Part shown: positions 36,211-44,980 of the stretch, piece by piece
How positions within the stretch are numbered: the first letter of the stretch is position 1
Layout: each line of letters starts with the position of its first letter
Assembly (NCBI RefSeq): GCF_002443295.1
Contig: NZ_BAOS01000005.1
Span: forward strand, 124,001-188,000
Source: Candidatus Scalindua japonica
GTDB lineage: Bacteria > Planctomycetota > Brocadiia > Brocadiales > Scalinduaceae
Reading direction: 5' to 3'
Length of the DNA stretch: 64,000 bases
The notes under the pieces: model-generated
What the model saw: the letters and a program-made list of their open reading frames with translations, nothing else
The model's database searches: none
What the model was told of the DNA's origin: nothing
Position numbers and translations under genes: made by a program

Positions 36211-36260
36211 ACCCTTCAACTCAGCTCAGGATTATGTCACACTGAGTGGAGTCGAAGGGT
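36211..36260. repeat. Imperfect palindrome of the CTTCGACTCC-CTCAG type
   Basis: Two 19-base arms (ACCCTTCAACTCAGCTCAG and its partner) pair at 16 of 19 positions around a 12-base spacer. It matches a class of intergenic repeats seen in many genomes (CTTCGACTC-x-x-CTCAG-x-x-TGACA). Related, more decayed copies occur at 47165-47280 and 49313-49350. It could act as a hairpin at the end of the upstream transcript. Confidence 0.6.
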
Positions 36261-36291
36261 TATAACATCTATATTTCTAATCTCAAATTTA

Positions 36292-36786
36292 CTATTTCTT
36301 TGAGAATGCCTTAAAAAGGTCTTTCACCAAGTTCTCCAGACGATCAACTTCCTTAAAAATCATCTCAAAGAATTTTTCATTTGCGCTATCATTCCCTGTT
36401 CTCTCCTTCAGTACCTCTGCTGCCGCTGAGATACCCGCCAGCGGATTTCGTACTTTATGAGTAACTATAGCCATCAGTTCGTGCAGGTCATTAAAGTATT
36501 CAGTTTCTTTATATTTTTCTACAATGATTTTTACTCCTTCATCATCGCTTACATCAACACCGGATTTCTCATCATTACCAGATTTCTCTATCTGTTTGTT
36601 CAATGCAGCAGACAACTCTGCCTTTGTAATTAAATTCATCTTCAGCAGGATTACACCCAAAAGTTGATACTCCTGGTTTTTTTCCTGCAGGCATAGCGCT
36701 TTTTCAATATCAGAATCATTAATTTGACCATCTTCAACTAAAATCTGCCCCAGTTTTTTTTGATGTGAAACATTATCTTTTTCCAT
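36292..36786 (-). CDS. MshEN-like repeat and His-box protein without ATPase domain
   Basis: 164 aa. Residues 11-36 and 42-67 are two MshEN-like motifs (KLGQILVEDGQINDSDIEKAL; LLGVILLKMNLITKAELSAAL), the fold that binds c-di-GMP in some type II/IV secretion ATPases; the leading Arg of the consensus is replaced by Lys or Leu. Residues ~100-160 are a dimerisation/phosphoacceptor helix pair with His110 in THKVRNPLAGI. The protein ends there, with no ATPase domain, no frameshift remnant and a normal stop. It could be a phosphotransfer protein served by another kinase. Neighbours are two response regulators. Confidence 0.7.
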   Translation of the reverse strand: MEKDNVSHQKKLGQILVEDGQINDSDIEKALCLQEKNQEYQLLGVILLKMNLITKAELSAALNKQIEKSGNDEKSGVDVSDDEGVKIIVEKYKETEYFNDLHELMAIVTHKVRNPLAGISAAAEVLKERTGNDSANEKFFEMIFKEVDRLENLVKDLFKAFSKK

Positions 36787-36840
36787 AGTAGTATCTTTGT
36801 TAATTTTTCCCTGTTAATAAGACACGAATTATACATCAAA

Positions 36841-36864
36841 TCTGCCTGGAACATGACAGGCAGA
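36841..36864 (-). terminator. Hairpin after the second sigma-54 activator gene
   Basis: Arms TCTGCCTG and CAGGCAGA (8 bases, perfect) around an 8-base loop, starting ~16 bases past the stop of the gene at 36880 on the minus strand and followed by TTTG. The T-run is short, so termination may be weak. Confidence 0.45.
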
Positions 36865-36879
36865 AACTTACGCTACACA

Positions 36880-38277
36880 CTATTGTTTAATATCATAATG
36901 CTTAATCTTGTTGTATAATGTAGTTCGATTAATACCCAGTATTTTAGATGCCTTGGTCATACGCCATGAGGTCTCTTTAAGCACTTCCGTTATATGCAGC
37001 TTCTCAACAGTTGCAATAGATTGGTCAGTATCTTCGCCTGACCCACTCTCTGTTGTTGCCGTCTCTGAACCCAATAACAGGTGCTCGGCTGAAAGCATTG
37101 AATTATTTGAAAGTAACACTGCTCTTTCAACAACGTTCTTCAGTTCCCTCACGTTTCCCGGCCAATCATAGTTCCTTAAAGCCCCTTCTACTTCCGGTGG
37201 AATATTATTAATATTCTTGTGAAACTCTTTGTTAAAGGTATGAATATAGTGTTTTACAAGCGGGATAATATCATCTTTTCTCTCCCTCAACGCGCATAAA
37301 TATACAGGTAAAACTCTTAATCGATAAAAAAGATCTTTTCTAAATGTACCCTTCTTCACTTCTTCTTCTAAATCACGATTGGTAGACGCAACTATTCTTA
37401 CGTCTACATTAATATCATCTATCCCTCCAACCCTCTTGAATTTTCTTTCCTGTAAAACTCTGAGCAATTTTGCTTGTAATGGCAGACTCATTTCTCCAAT
37501 CTCATCAAGAAACATTGTACCTCTCTGGGTTGCCTCAAACAAACCAGCTTTTCCTGTAGTTGAAGCCCCGGTGAATGAACCCTTTTCATAACCAAATAAC
37601 TCCGCTTCAAGTAGATTCTCTGTTAATGCAGCACAATTAACTTCCATAAATCTATATTTATTTCTCGCGCTCATCATGTGGACATAGTTGGCAATCAACT
37701 CTTTCCCTGTCCCGCTCTCTCCCTGTATTAACACTGTACTTGAAGGACTCTGCGCAATTATCTTCACATGTTCAAAAACCTTCTTCATTTCCTTACTGAC
37801 AGCAACAATGTCACCACTACAGGCTATATTTGCTTTTTCCCTCAACCTTGAAACTTCTCTCATTAGTGATTGAGTACTCAATGCTCTTTCTATCACTACC
37901 TTGATATGTTCCATTTTAAATGGTTTCTCAAGATAATCAAAAGCGCCTGCCTTCATCGCGTTCACGGCCGAATCTACAGAGGCATGACCGGTTAATAGAA
38001 TTACAAGTATGTTCTGATCATATGATTTTATCTCTTTCAGCAAATCCAGACCATTCATTCCAGGCATCTTCAAATCCAGCATCACAAGGTCAGGAATAAT
38101 TTTCTTAATTAATTTTAAAGAATTTTCCCCATTATCCTCTGTATGAACTTTGTACCCCTCAACCGCCAATGCCTCTTGTAAACAAAATCTGATCGTCTCT
38201 TCATCGTCCACCACTAAAATTACTGGCTTCACGCCATCCTGGCTATCCGTATTACCCATCGATTTTGCATCATTCAT
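36880..38277 (-). CDS. Second sigma-54-dependent response regulator (NtrC family)
   Basis: 465 aa from ATG 38277, preceded by GAGGG; a longer reading to 38334 adds hydrophobic residues unlike the family. Receiver intact (VVDDEE; LVMLDLKMPG; EKPF), AAA+ domain with GESGTGKE, the contact loop GSFTGA (a common variant of GAFTGA), MFLDEIGEM and GNVRELKNVVER, then a Fis-type HTH (MTKASKILGINRTTLYNKI). No kinase is adjacent except the ATPase-less His-box protein 93 bases downstream. Targets unknown; it could share the sigma-54 promoters here. Confidence 0.9.
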   Translation of the reverse strand: MNDAKSMGNTDSQDGVKPVILVVDDEETIRFCLQEALAVEGYKVHTEDNGENSLKLIKKIIPDLVMLDLKMPGMNGLDLLKEIKSYDQNILVILLTGHASVDSAVNAMKAGAFDYLEKPFKMEHIKVVIERALSTQSLMREVSRLREKANIACSGDIVAVSKEMKKVFEHVKIIAQSPSSTVLIQGESGTGKELIANYVHMMSARNKYRFMEVNCAALTENLLEAELFGYEKGSFTGASTTGKAGLFEATQRGTMFLDEIGEMSLPLQAKLLRVLQERKFKRVGGIDDINVDVRIVASTNRDLEEEVKKGTFRKDLFYRLRVLPVYLCALRERKDDIIPLVKHYIHTFNKEFHKNINNIPPEVEGALRNYDWPGNVRELKNVVERAVLLSNNSMLSAEHLLLGSETATTESGSGEDTDQSIATVEKLHITEVLKETSWRMTKASKILGINRTTLYNKIKHYDIKQ

Positions 38278-38395
38278 TTCAACCCTCATAAAAAATTCTT
38301 TTTCTAGAATTACTATAATGATAACTTTTATCACCTAAAATATGTGCATATTTTATACAAAACGCTGGATTTTTACACAATGTTTTATAATAATA

Positions 38396-39607
38396 TTAAT
38401 TATTATTCAGTCTATCAATCTTCTCTTTTGCGGCTTTAATCTCTTTTATATTGCGAGCATACTTGATACACTCTTTGAGGTGTTTTCGAACCTTATCTGA
38501 TTGACTTCTTTTCTCAAATATTGAAACCAAAGTGGAATTTACCTCATAATTGCCTTTGTGTATACCAAGTGATCTTGCAAAGGCTTCTATTGCCTTATCC
38601 TCGGATCCATTATTTAAGTGCAGCATACCTAACTCTTCATAATGCTTCGCTATGTGTATCGGGTATACACTAATTGCCTTTCTATACACTTCAATAGCCT
38701 TTTCGTTCTCACCTCTTTTAGATAGTATCCTTGCTATTTCATCAAACGGGTCAATGCCTGAGGTAGAAAATACCTTTAGAATATTTTCATCATAATTCTG
38801 ATCTAAATGCATTAATATCTTTACACCTTCCTCAATAACTTTATCTTCTATTAAGGCATTCTCCTCGTTACGGATTTTTGAAAGGTATAGCACCATCAAA
38901 GAAGCCCTTATACCAACTGCATCGTTAGCAAGAGAGAGTATTTCATTAAGTTTCTTTTCAGAAACATCAAAAGTGTATTGTCCCTGGTTGTATAGGCTAA
39001 TGATATTTAAGGCATCATCGTAGGCGTTTATATTTCTGCAAAAATCAGTTATTTTGACGGATAATTCCTTTAAAATACTGGAAGACAACTCTTCATGGTT
39101 TCCCTCTACGGTAATGCTGACCACTGTTTTTTTTGCTTGGACCCTTATCAGCTCAGAATCTATTCTCACGGTATTTCCGATTAACGATATGTTACCCTTT
39201 AGAACATAGTCTGCCTTAAGTTGTCTGCCAAACTTCTTTACTGTTTTTGTATCTAAACGAGCCATCATGTCAACTTGATCTGTTGTCCAGGCTCCGTTAA
39301 CTCCCTTCGTAACATTCTCTAGTTTTATCATATCGCTTGGTATTGCAGTAGAAACCTTCTCATAAATAATTTCCCTATCTACGGGTTCAAAATACCCAGA
39401 TTGTGTAAAAATACTTCTTAAAACATCGGGTACCATCTCTTCCATATTCATTTGAGCATAATCCCTGAAAGGCATAACAACAATCTTATAACTCCTTGCA
39501 GCATCGGATTTATGGACGAAAAAAACAGCAAATACCAAGACTAATAATGCTATCCGTTGGTAGTAATACTTTTTCAAATTTCTTTTTAAACGAGTAAAAT
39601 CAATCAT
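38396..39607 (-). CDS. CsgG/FlgO-like N-domain with TPR repeats
   Basis: 403 aa from ATG 39607 (AAGGA six bases upstream). Signal peptide (IALLVLVFAVFFVHKSDA), then a CsgG/TolB-N-like domain: KIVVMPFRDYAQMN, LRSIFTQSGYFEPVDREIIYE, ADYVLKGNISLIGNTVRIDSELI. Two or three TPR units follow (NEKAIEVYRKAISVYP; EDKAIEAFARSLGIHKGN). Such domains are seen in outer-membrane-linked proteins, including flagellar FlgO. A sigma-54-like site lies just upstream, tying it to the flagellar regulon. Confidence 0.7.
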   Translation of the reverse strand: MIDFTRLKRNLKKYYYQRIALLVLVFAVFFVHKSDAARSYKIVVMPFRDYAQMNMEEMVPDVLRSIFTQSGYFEPVDREIIYEKVSTAIPSDMIKLENVTKGVNGAWTTDQVDMMARLDTKTVKKFGRQLKADYVLKGNISLIGNTVRIDSELIRVQAKKTVVSITVEGNHEELSSSILKELSVKITDFCRNINAYDDALNIISLYNQGQYTFDVSEKKLNEILSLANDAVGIRASLMVLYLSKIRNEENALIEDKVIEEGVKILMHLDQNYDENILKVFSTSGIDPFDEIARILSKRGENEKAIEVYRKAISVYPIHIAKHYEELGMLHLNNGSEDKAIEAFARSLGIHKGNYEVNSTLVSIFEKRSQSDKVRKHLKECIKYARNIKEIKAAKEKIDRLNNN

Positions 39608-39625
39608 TTCTGTTCCTTTCGGCAT

Positions 39626-40061
39626 TCTTCCTTGTAGTTTTGTGCATATTCTGTGCCTAAAAAGTGGTAATTATTTTTACATTGCTGTTTTCTATTACAA
39701 TTATAGCTCTGCTTATCAATCAACAAATCATTAATACTGAATTGTTGCACTTAAAACTCCGAAGACTCGGGATGATGCCATACTGCCATGTAATGAAGCG
39801 GTTTCAATTGTCCTCTCCATGTCTCGTGAGTATCTGAAAATATATTAATAATGCCCGGTAATGACCAGTTTGATTTTTACTTATAACTGGTTTTTACGTA
39901 TAATGACTATATAAAACTATAGCGATTAATTTTCCATACAGGAAATACGAAAGGTTTTTTATGTTCATGTGTGGCATTTTTTTGTATTTCCTCACGCATT
40001 GAATTCTGCGGATTAGAAAATCTTATCGTTTTATTATCTTTAAATGGTAAGGAGAAGATAG
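39626..40061. other. Divergent intergenic region before the multicopper oxidase
   Basis: AT-rich, no gene. It holds the sigma-54-like site for the CsgG/TPR gene and, for the oxidase, a TATAAT at 39899-39904 without a convincing -35 box. ACCAGTT at 39864-39870 and AACTGGT at 39885-39891 form a spaced inverted repeat just upstream of that TATAAT. Confidence 0.4.
39643..39658 (-). promoter_or_regulatory. Sigma-54-like promoter before the CsgG/TPR gene
   Basis: Minus strand AGGCAC-N5-ATGCA: one mismatch in each element, GG and GC intact. Predicted start ~26 bases before ATG 39607. Confidence 0.5.
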
Positions 40062-41285
40062 ATGATACATTTTAAAGCAAATTTGATTAGTAATGCTGGT
40101 AACTCCTCTAAATTAAGCTGTCTGATAATAGCAATAATGGGTTTTATTTTTCTTCTCACAGTGTTAGTTAATGCAGAAGAAACGATAATCCCAGGAAATG
40201 CAGAAATGGAAGCCGGATTCGTCAAACTACATAATAAGCGACAAATAGAAAAGGAGTTTCATCTTTATGCCACAGACGCTTACAGGAGAATGTCCGACGG
40301 AGAGGTTATCTATTTCTGGGGTTTTACTCATGCAAGAGCTTATGCTGACGTCGGAGAAATTACGACCAGAGAGGAGAGAGACGCAAAATTATTACCACTG
40401 AACTTACCCGGCGATGAATTACGTCTGAAATCAGGCAAAAATTATGTTATCGCCCTGCACAATGCCGGCTGGTATGAAACGGAAGAACATTCCGGCATTA
40501 ATAACGTTGCACATACCATTCATTTTCATGGATTAGATCTAATTCCATATGTTGATGGTGTACCAAAATTGCCATACCCGGCAGTATATCCAGGTGAGGT
40601 ATTCAGATATCTGTTAACAATACCAAAAGATATTGAGGGTTCATATATGGGTCACTGTCATGTAGATTCAACTAATCATATTATGGCTGGTATGTATTTC
40701 CCGTTAATTATTGAGAAAAAACCTAATCAAATCTATGGTTATGAATTTGATAGAGAATATACCATTTTCTTAAGTGAAATAGACAGCGAATATATGGAAA
40801 TGCTCAGAACCCTTGGACATATAAGACGGGGTCTTGACTGGAAATCAAATTATTTTATGATCAACGGAAGGATTTTTGCGGATAATCTGAAAAACCCACT
40901 ATCTACAGTTAACGATCCAAGGTCCAGGATTGTAGCTTATGACGGCGAGACTGTATTGATAAGACTAATGGCCATAGGATATGATCACATCTACGCGTGG
41001 CATCCTCACGCACATCACGGAAAGACTATCGGTAAGGACGGAAGAAAATTAAAATCCCCTTATGAACATGATACGCAACTTATTGGCTCGGGAGAGAGAT
41101 ATGATATCTTGTACAAAATCCCACCCGCTACTTCTAAGAGGGTATGTTTGTCCTGTAATATTGGACCAGGCATAAGCGTTGCTCATGATCATAATATGAA
41201 GGGTATGGTTAGCGCGGGTGTATATCCACACGGAGCTATGACAATTTTTGATATAAGATCAAGAAACCCTGAAAACCAGAAATAA
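40062..41285 (+). CDS. Two-domain multicopper oxidase-like secreted protein
   Basis: 407 aa. Signal peptide (LIIAIMGFIFLLTVLVNA). Copper-ligand motifs: HTIHFHG (His154, His156), HCHVDSTNHIMAGM (His198-Cys199-His200, His206, Met211) in domain 1, and HPHAHHG (314-320) plus HDH (375-377) in domain 2. The Cys of the type-1 copper site is only in domain 1, which would fit a type-C two-domain oxidase. Compared with laccases (HCH-x3-H-x4-M) the spacing is HCH-x5-H-x4-M. Substrate unknown; a role as nitrite reductase cannot be claimed. AAGGAG precedes the ATG. It stands alone among flagellar genes. Confidence 0.75.
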   Translation: MIHFKANLISNAGNSSKLSCLIIAIMGFIFLLTVLVNAEETIIPGNAEMEAGFVKLHNKRQIEKEFHLYATDAYRRMSDGEVIYFWGFTHARAYADVGEITTREERDAKLLPLNLPGDELRLKSGKNYVIALHNAGWYETEEHSGINNVAHTIHFHGLDLIPYVDGVPKLPYPAVYPGEVFRYLLTIPKDIEGSYMGHCHVDSTNHIMAGMYFPLIIEKKPNQIYGYEFDREYTIFLSEIDSEYMEMLRTLGHIRRGLDWKSNYFMINGRIFADNLKNPLSTVNDPRSRIVAYDGETVLIRLMAIGYDHIYAWHPHAHHGKTIGKDGRKLKSPYEHDTQLIGSGERYDILYKIPPATSKRVCLSCNIGPGISVAHDHNMKGMVSAGVYPHGAMTIFDIRSRNPENQK

Positions 41286-41616
41286 TTTTGAAATGACTAT
41301 AAGTTATAAAGAAGAGAATAAATAATTTACAAAATAACTTAAGCCCACAATCAGATCTAATTGAGGCAATCCACTATAAGGTTATAGTGGAGGAAGAAGT
41401 CGTGATGACTTTAAAGATATTTTCATTGATTATATAGATTCAAAGTACTTTAAACTACTTCTAACCTCAATAGCCAGGTAATCACATCGTTGGAGCAGAC
41501 AAGCAGTACAGGACCTTTATAAACAACGTTGGAGTAAACCTGCAAAGATAGATTAAGACTTGCGTCCTTGAACAGCTTAAGCGGTAAAACAGTTTGGATC
41601 GTTCAAGCAGCATAAA
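41286..41616. other. Intergenic region after the multicopper oxidase
   Basis: 331 bases with no gene. It includes the palindrome at 41370-41391 and two related phrases (CGTTGGAGCAGACAAGCAG near 41490 and CGTTGGAGTAAACCTGCAA near 41527) that could be decayed repeats. Confidence 0.4.
41370..41391. repeat. Short perfect palindrome
   Basis: TCCACTATAA-GG-TTATAGTGGA, 10-base arms with a 2-base centre. The tight centre favours a protein-binding site over an RNA hairpin; it is ~85 bases after the oxidase stop, so its target is unclear. Confidence 0.45.
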
Positions 41617-41826
41617 TCATGATGCAACAAAGAAACGATCATTGACACCACCACTGCCAACCTTTATTGTCAAACCACGAAGGCATCTGGGGCATTTTCC
41701 CTCATACTGTTTTCCCGAGTGGTTATAGATTCTACCATACACGTTACAACACGCGAAGAAAATCCCCAAAAAGCTCTTCTTTCGCTGTCCAACACCTACC
41801 TGTAATTCATTATCTAAGATATCCAT
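41617..41826 (-). CDS. Small four-cysteine zinc-ribbon-like protein
   Basis: 69 aa. Cys26, Cys27, Cys45 and Cys48 (ACCNVYGRIY ... YEGKCPRC) followed by LTIKVGSGGVNDRFFVA. The tail pattern G-x-CPxC-x4-I-x-VG-x-GG-x3-RFF-x-A is one I associate with a small uncharacterised family in planctomycetes and some other phyla. GAGGAAAT precedes the ATG. It lies between the multicopper oxidase and flgM, downstream of flgM by 73 bases and on the same strand, so it may be in the FliA-controlled transcript. Function unknown. Confidence 0.6.
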   Translation of the reverse strand: MDILDNELQVGVGQRKKSFLGIFFACCNVYGRIYNHSGKQYEGKCPRCLRGLTIKVGSGGVNDRFFVAS

Positions 41827-41899
41827 ATTTCCTCACTGAAACGATCAAATGTAGCTTAAAACTGAAAGTTTAAGTTACATCTTACAATTAATTAAATGC

Positions 41900-42235
41900 C
41901 TACACCAAACCAGAGTCCTTGATAGATTTGGCAACATCTTTAATAACATCGTTACTATCATAAACACCCTCAGCAATACGTGCCTTAGCCATCTTTATCT
42001 TATCCTCCCTGGTATCAGGCATATGTTTTATTTCTGATTTTAATCCTGACAACATCTTATGCAACTCTTTAGCCTCCGAAGAGATTTCTACCATGTCTCC
42101 ACCATTCAAAGCTTTCCCTTCATTAAAGACACTAGATGATGTTTTCTTTGATTCTTCCGTTTTTGCAAGATTTTGGTTTGTTAAGATCTTGCCTATAAGA
42201 CCATGATTAATCCCTGCTGCTTTATCTACAGACAT
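41900..42235 (-). CDS. flgM: Anti-sigma-28 factor FlgM
   Basis: 111 aa from ATG 42235, with GGAGGG six bases upstream. The C-terminal half has the FlgM pattern: MVEISSEAKELHKMLSGL, then DTREDKIKMAKARIAEGVYD and VIKDVAKSIKDS. The N-terminal half is polar and flexible. It binds FliA and is exported once the hook is complete. A consensus sigma-28 promoter lies ~160 bases upstream, giving FliA control of its own inhibitor. Confidence 0.88.
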   Translation of the reverse strand: MSVDKAAGINHGLIGKILTNQNLAKTEESKKTSSSVFNEGKALNGGDMVEISSEAKELHKMLSGLKSEIKHMPDTREDKIKMAKARIAEGVYDSNDVIKDVAKSIKDSGLV

Positions 42236-42395
42236 TTTCAACCCTCCAATCTGTCATAAACATGTTATTTTACTGTTCTTCGCCATAAATACCAACGGTT
42301 TTTATTAAACCCTTTTTAATTAAAACAGATTATTTTTGTCAAGAAAGTAAGCAATTGCCGTCTTACAGACGAAAGAAAAACTTTGCCCACATTCA

Positions 42396-42422
42396 TTATC
42401 GGCAAACAATTACTGCTCTTTA
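42396..42422 (-). promoter_or_regulatory. Consensus sigma-28 promoter before flgM
   Basis: Minus strand TAAA-N15-GCCGATAA with no mismatch to the sigma-28 consensus. Predicted start near 42389, leaving a leader of ~155 bases. Confidence 0.85.
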
Positions 42423-43057
42423 GCAGAATAATAATTTAAATCTTCACGCAATAGCTATGCCGTAAAAATGTAACGTGGCAGAAGTTTAAAGTAAACTAAA
42501 GTTATGGAGAAATGAATAGTATTATTAAAATGCCTATAACCATGGTCAATTAACTTATTCAGGTATTAGCTAATTAATAATAAAGTTTGAATAATGGTTT
42601 TCGCTTTTTTCCCCCAACTATTAGTTACTTCAGTTCACTTCAAGCTTGCTGATATTAACGTTTAAATAATCCACAATATGCCCATAAAGTCAACTAGATC
42701 GGAATTTACTCCCTTTAAATAACACAGACTAAAAAATTGTAATATCTGGCACAAAGAAAAAAATCAGAACAAATGCAGTGTAAAAGATATTAAATACTTA
42801 AAAAAACGAGACTTCATGGAAGAAAAAAATTCCACTCTTTATAAATCCTGGAATTTGAAATATTGCTATTTGTTAAATGGCAACCATTTTGCTATAGCTA
42901 TCATGCGAAAGAACACACTGGTGTTATTGTCTTAAGCTACCGTGATAACACAGACACATCAATGAGAAAAAAAGTTAGGCATTCATACTAATCACATATA
43001 TTCTGATAGAATCAGCTTTTTAACAAACTTTGAAAATCGTTTTTTTGAAATTATAAC

Positions 43058-43084
43058 TAATGTTTATTCAATTTATTCCGATAA
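43058..43084 (+). promoter_or_regulatory. Sigma-28-like promoter before cheY
   Basis: TAAT-N15-TCCGATAA: one mismatch in each element with exact spacing, ~105 bases before the cheY ATG. It would read the chemotaxis cluster. Confidence 0.5.
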
Positions 43085-43188
43085 GAAAAAAGGATTTCTT
43101 AATTATTATTGTTTGAAACAAGATTGACAACTGTACTAACAGTAACAAAATAAAATATTTTTAATAACGAAAGGAATGGTGATTCTAA

Positions 43189-43569
43189 ATGACAAAAGTT
43201 TTATTAGTTGATGATTCTGCAGTAATGAGAAAAATAATCCAGAGAAATATTAAGGAGACAGGTTTAATTGTTGACGAATTTGTCGAAGCGGGAGATGGTA
43301 ATCAAGCATTGGACAAGGTTAACGCTAATGGAGATTTAGACCTGATATTACTTGACTGGAATATGCCAAACATGTCAGGAATAGAATTTGTAAAGACGTT
43401 GAGATCGTTAAACCTGTCGAAAAGGATACCTGTTGTAATGGTAACCACAGAAGGTTCTGATGCTAAAGTAAGTGAAGCGAAGGATAGTGGCGCGGACGGT
43501 TATCTTACAAAACCATTTACTGGCGACCAACTCCGTGACACACTCGGGGACTATCTATTAGTACAATAA
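43189..43569 (+). CDS. cheY: Chemotaxis response regulator CheY
   Basis: 126 aa, a single receiver domain. Acidic pocket VDDSAVMRK, phospho-Asp in LILLDWNMPNMSG, Thr in MVTTEG and Lys in LTKPF are all present. CheA phosphorylates it and CheY-P binds FliM to change rotation. It heads the che cluster after a sigma-28-like promoter; AAAGGAATGG lies upstream of the ATG. A 274-base gap separates it from the next gene. Confidence 0.93.
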   Translation: MTKVLLVDDSAVMRKIIQRNIKETGLIVDEFVEAGDGNQALDKVNANGDLDLILLDWNMPNMSGIEFVKTLRSLNLSKRIPVVMVTTEGSDAKVSEAKDSGADGYLTKPFTGDQLRDTLGDYLLVQ

Positions 43570-43843
43570 TCAGCAAGTAAAGACAAGAAGACTCTCAAAC
43601 TGTCTACAGGTGTAACATGCGACCGTCAGAACTCATGGATGATGACGTTGTTTTCTTCAGAAGATTATAGTTTCAGTTTTGGTCTTATCGTTAAAAAGAA
43701 TGATTAAAGTTACGAATCCAGTATTCTGGGTTCCGGATGGCAGAATACTGATTTCGCCGCCTGCCATTCGATAGAAAGTTTATTTGTATGGCAATATCGC
43801 ATTCTATCTTTAAAACAAAATTAATACAATATAATCAATAACA

Positions 43844-44839
43844 ATGGTTGAAACCTTGGAATCAAGTATCTGTCCGTCAAAACTTAAAGAATTAATAGAC
43901 AACACAATAAGTAAATTAAATGCGGACTGCACCAGTCTTTTAGGAAGAAACTTTGGTATATCCAAACCTAACATAGAAATATCAACTCTCGGTAATTTAA
44001 TAGAAAGTAATGATAGAAATTACTTCTTGATCAAATCAGAACTTGAAGAGTCTTATCATGGCAACATATGTACTATACTGCAACTAAAGGATGCTATTAA
44101 AATCGGCAGTATTCTCCTGGGTTCTAATGACGCAGAGATTAAGGTAAAACTTGAGAAGGAGGACCTTGACGAGGACTGTACTGATGGAGTTACTGAGTTT
44201 AGCGGACAATTTTCAGGAATAATTGATTCCGTGTTCAGAAACAAATTATCCAAACCTGTACATATAAAACTTTCATCATGCACAACTATAAACAAAGATA
44301 ATGCCAGTGATATCCTGCAAGACTCACTTTCAGATGAATATCTACATCTTTCGTCCCTTTTATTGATTAAAGGCTTTGATACCGGACAATACAATATGTT
44401 TTTTCCAATTGAATCAGTAGATGAGTTCTTTGGAGAAACGATTCATGAAAAGACGACAAATGTACTTATTACAGATAATTCCGTTGCGGATGTCAGAAAA
44501 ATCAAAAAATATCTCATTAATACTCCATTCAAAGTCATTTGTTCCACTAATGCTAAAGAAACATTTACTATTCTGCAAAAGGAAAAGATACACTTGATAC
44601 TTCTTGAATTAAATTTACCATTACAAAACGGGATCGAGATCTGCAAAAGCATTAAGAAAACTCCATATACCAGAGGTATCCCATTGGTAATGATTTCCGG
44701 CAAACCAACACAGGAAGCTGTTATTGAATCGTTACAAGCAGGTGCGAGAGATTTTCTTGTCAAACCTTTTAATAAAGAACAACTTTTAAAAAAAATTAAT
44801 AAATTCAAAGTCAAAGAAAAACCTGCAACTTTATTTTAA
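43844..44839 (+). CDS. CheX/CheC-like domain fused to a receiver with Asp to Glu
   Basis: 331 aa. Residues ~30-195 resemble a CheC/CheX/FliM-middle-type domain (ISTLGNLIE, ILQLKDAIKIGSILLGS, VTEFSGQFSGIIDSVF), but the catalytic E-x2-N-x2 pattern of active CheC phosphatases is not obvious. Residues ~205-325 are a receiver. Its phospho-acceptor position is Glu255 (LILLELNLP), and the acidic pair is DN instead of DD; Ser (MISGKP) and Lys (VKPF) remain. Glu often mimics phosphorylation, so the domain may be locked on. It lies between cheY and cheA. Confidence 0.75.
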   Translation: MVETLESSICPSKLKELIDNTISKLNADCTSLLGRNFGISKPNIEISTLGNLIESNDRNYFLIKSELEESYHGNICTILQLKDAIKIGSILLGSNDAEIKVKLEKEDLDEDCTDGVTEFSGQFSGIIDSVFRNKLSKPVHIKLSSCTTINKDNASDILQDSLSDEYLHLSSLLLIKGFDTGQYNMFFPIESVDEFFGETIHEKTTNVLITDNSVADVRKIKKYLINTPFKVICSTNAKETFTILQKEKIHLILLELNLPLQNGIEICKSIKKTPYTRGIPLVMISGKPTQEAVIESLQAGARDFLVKPFNKEQLLKKINKFKVKEKPATLF

Positions 44840-44980
44840 ACCATGAGAAGCGTAGTTTGAGAATCTGATCAATGATGAAGGTTTTCACATACTACACATT
44901 AAATTTACTATACTTCTGTGTAAACAGTAAAACCAATGACACCTCTTATACATCTGATAATAAGAAAGGACGTGATCTAA

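Larger units (their letters stand above)
42236..43188. other. 950-base divergent region between flgM and cheY
   Basis: No gene supported. It contains the flgM sigma-28 promoter (42396-42422) and a sigma-28-like site for cheY (43058-43084). The middle ~600 bases are AT-rich without a recognisable element; ATTCC and GGAAT arms near 42829-42859 could pair. Confidence 0.5.

Noticed and set aside
40062-41285. Calling the copper protein a nitrite reductase (nirK)
   Set aside because: The type-1 Cys-His-Met spacing does not fit NirK, and the type-2 ligand set cannot be assigned by eye.
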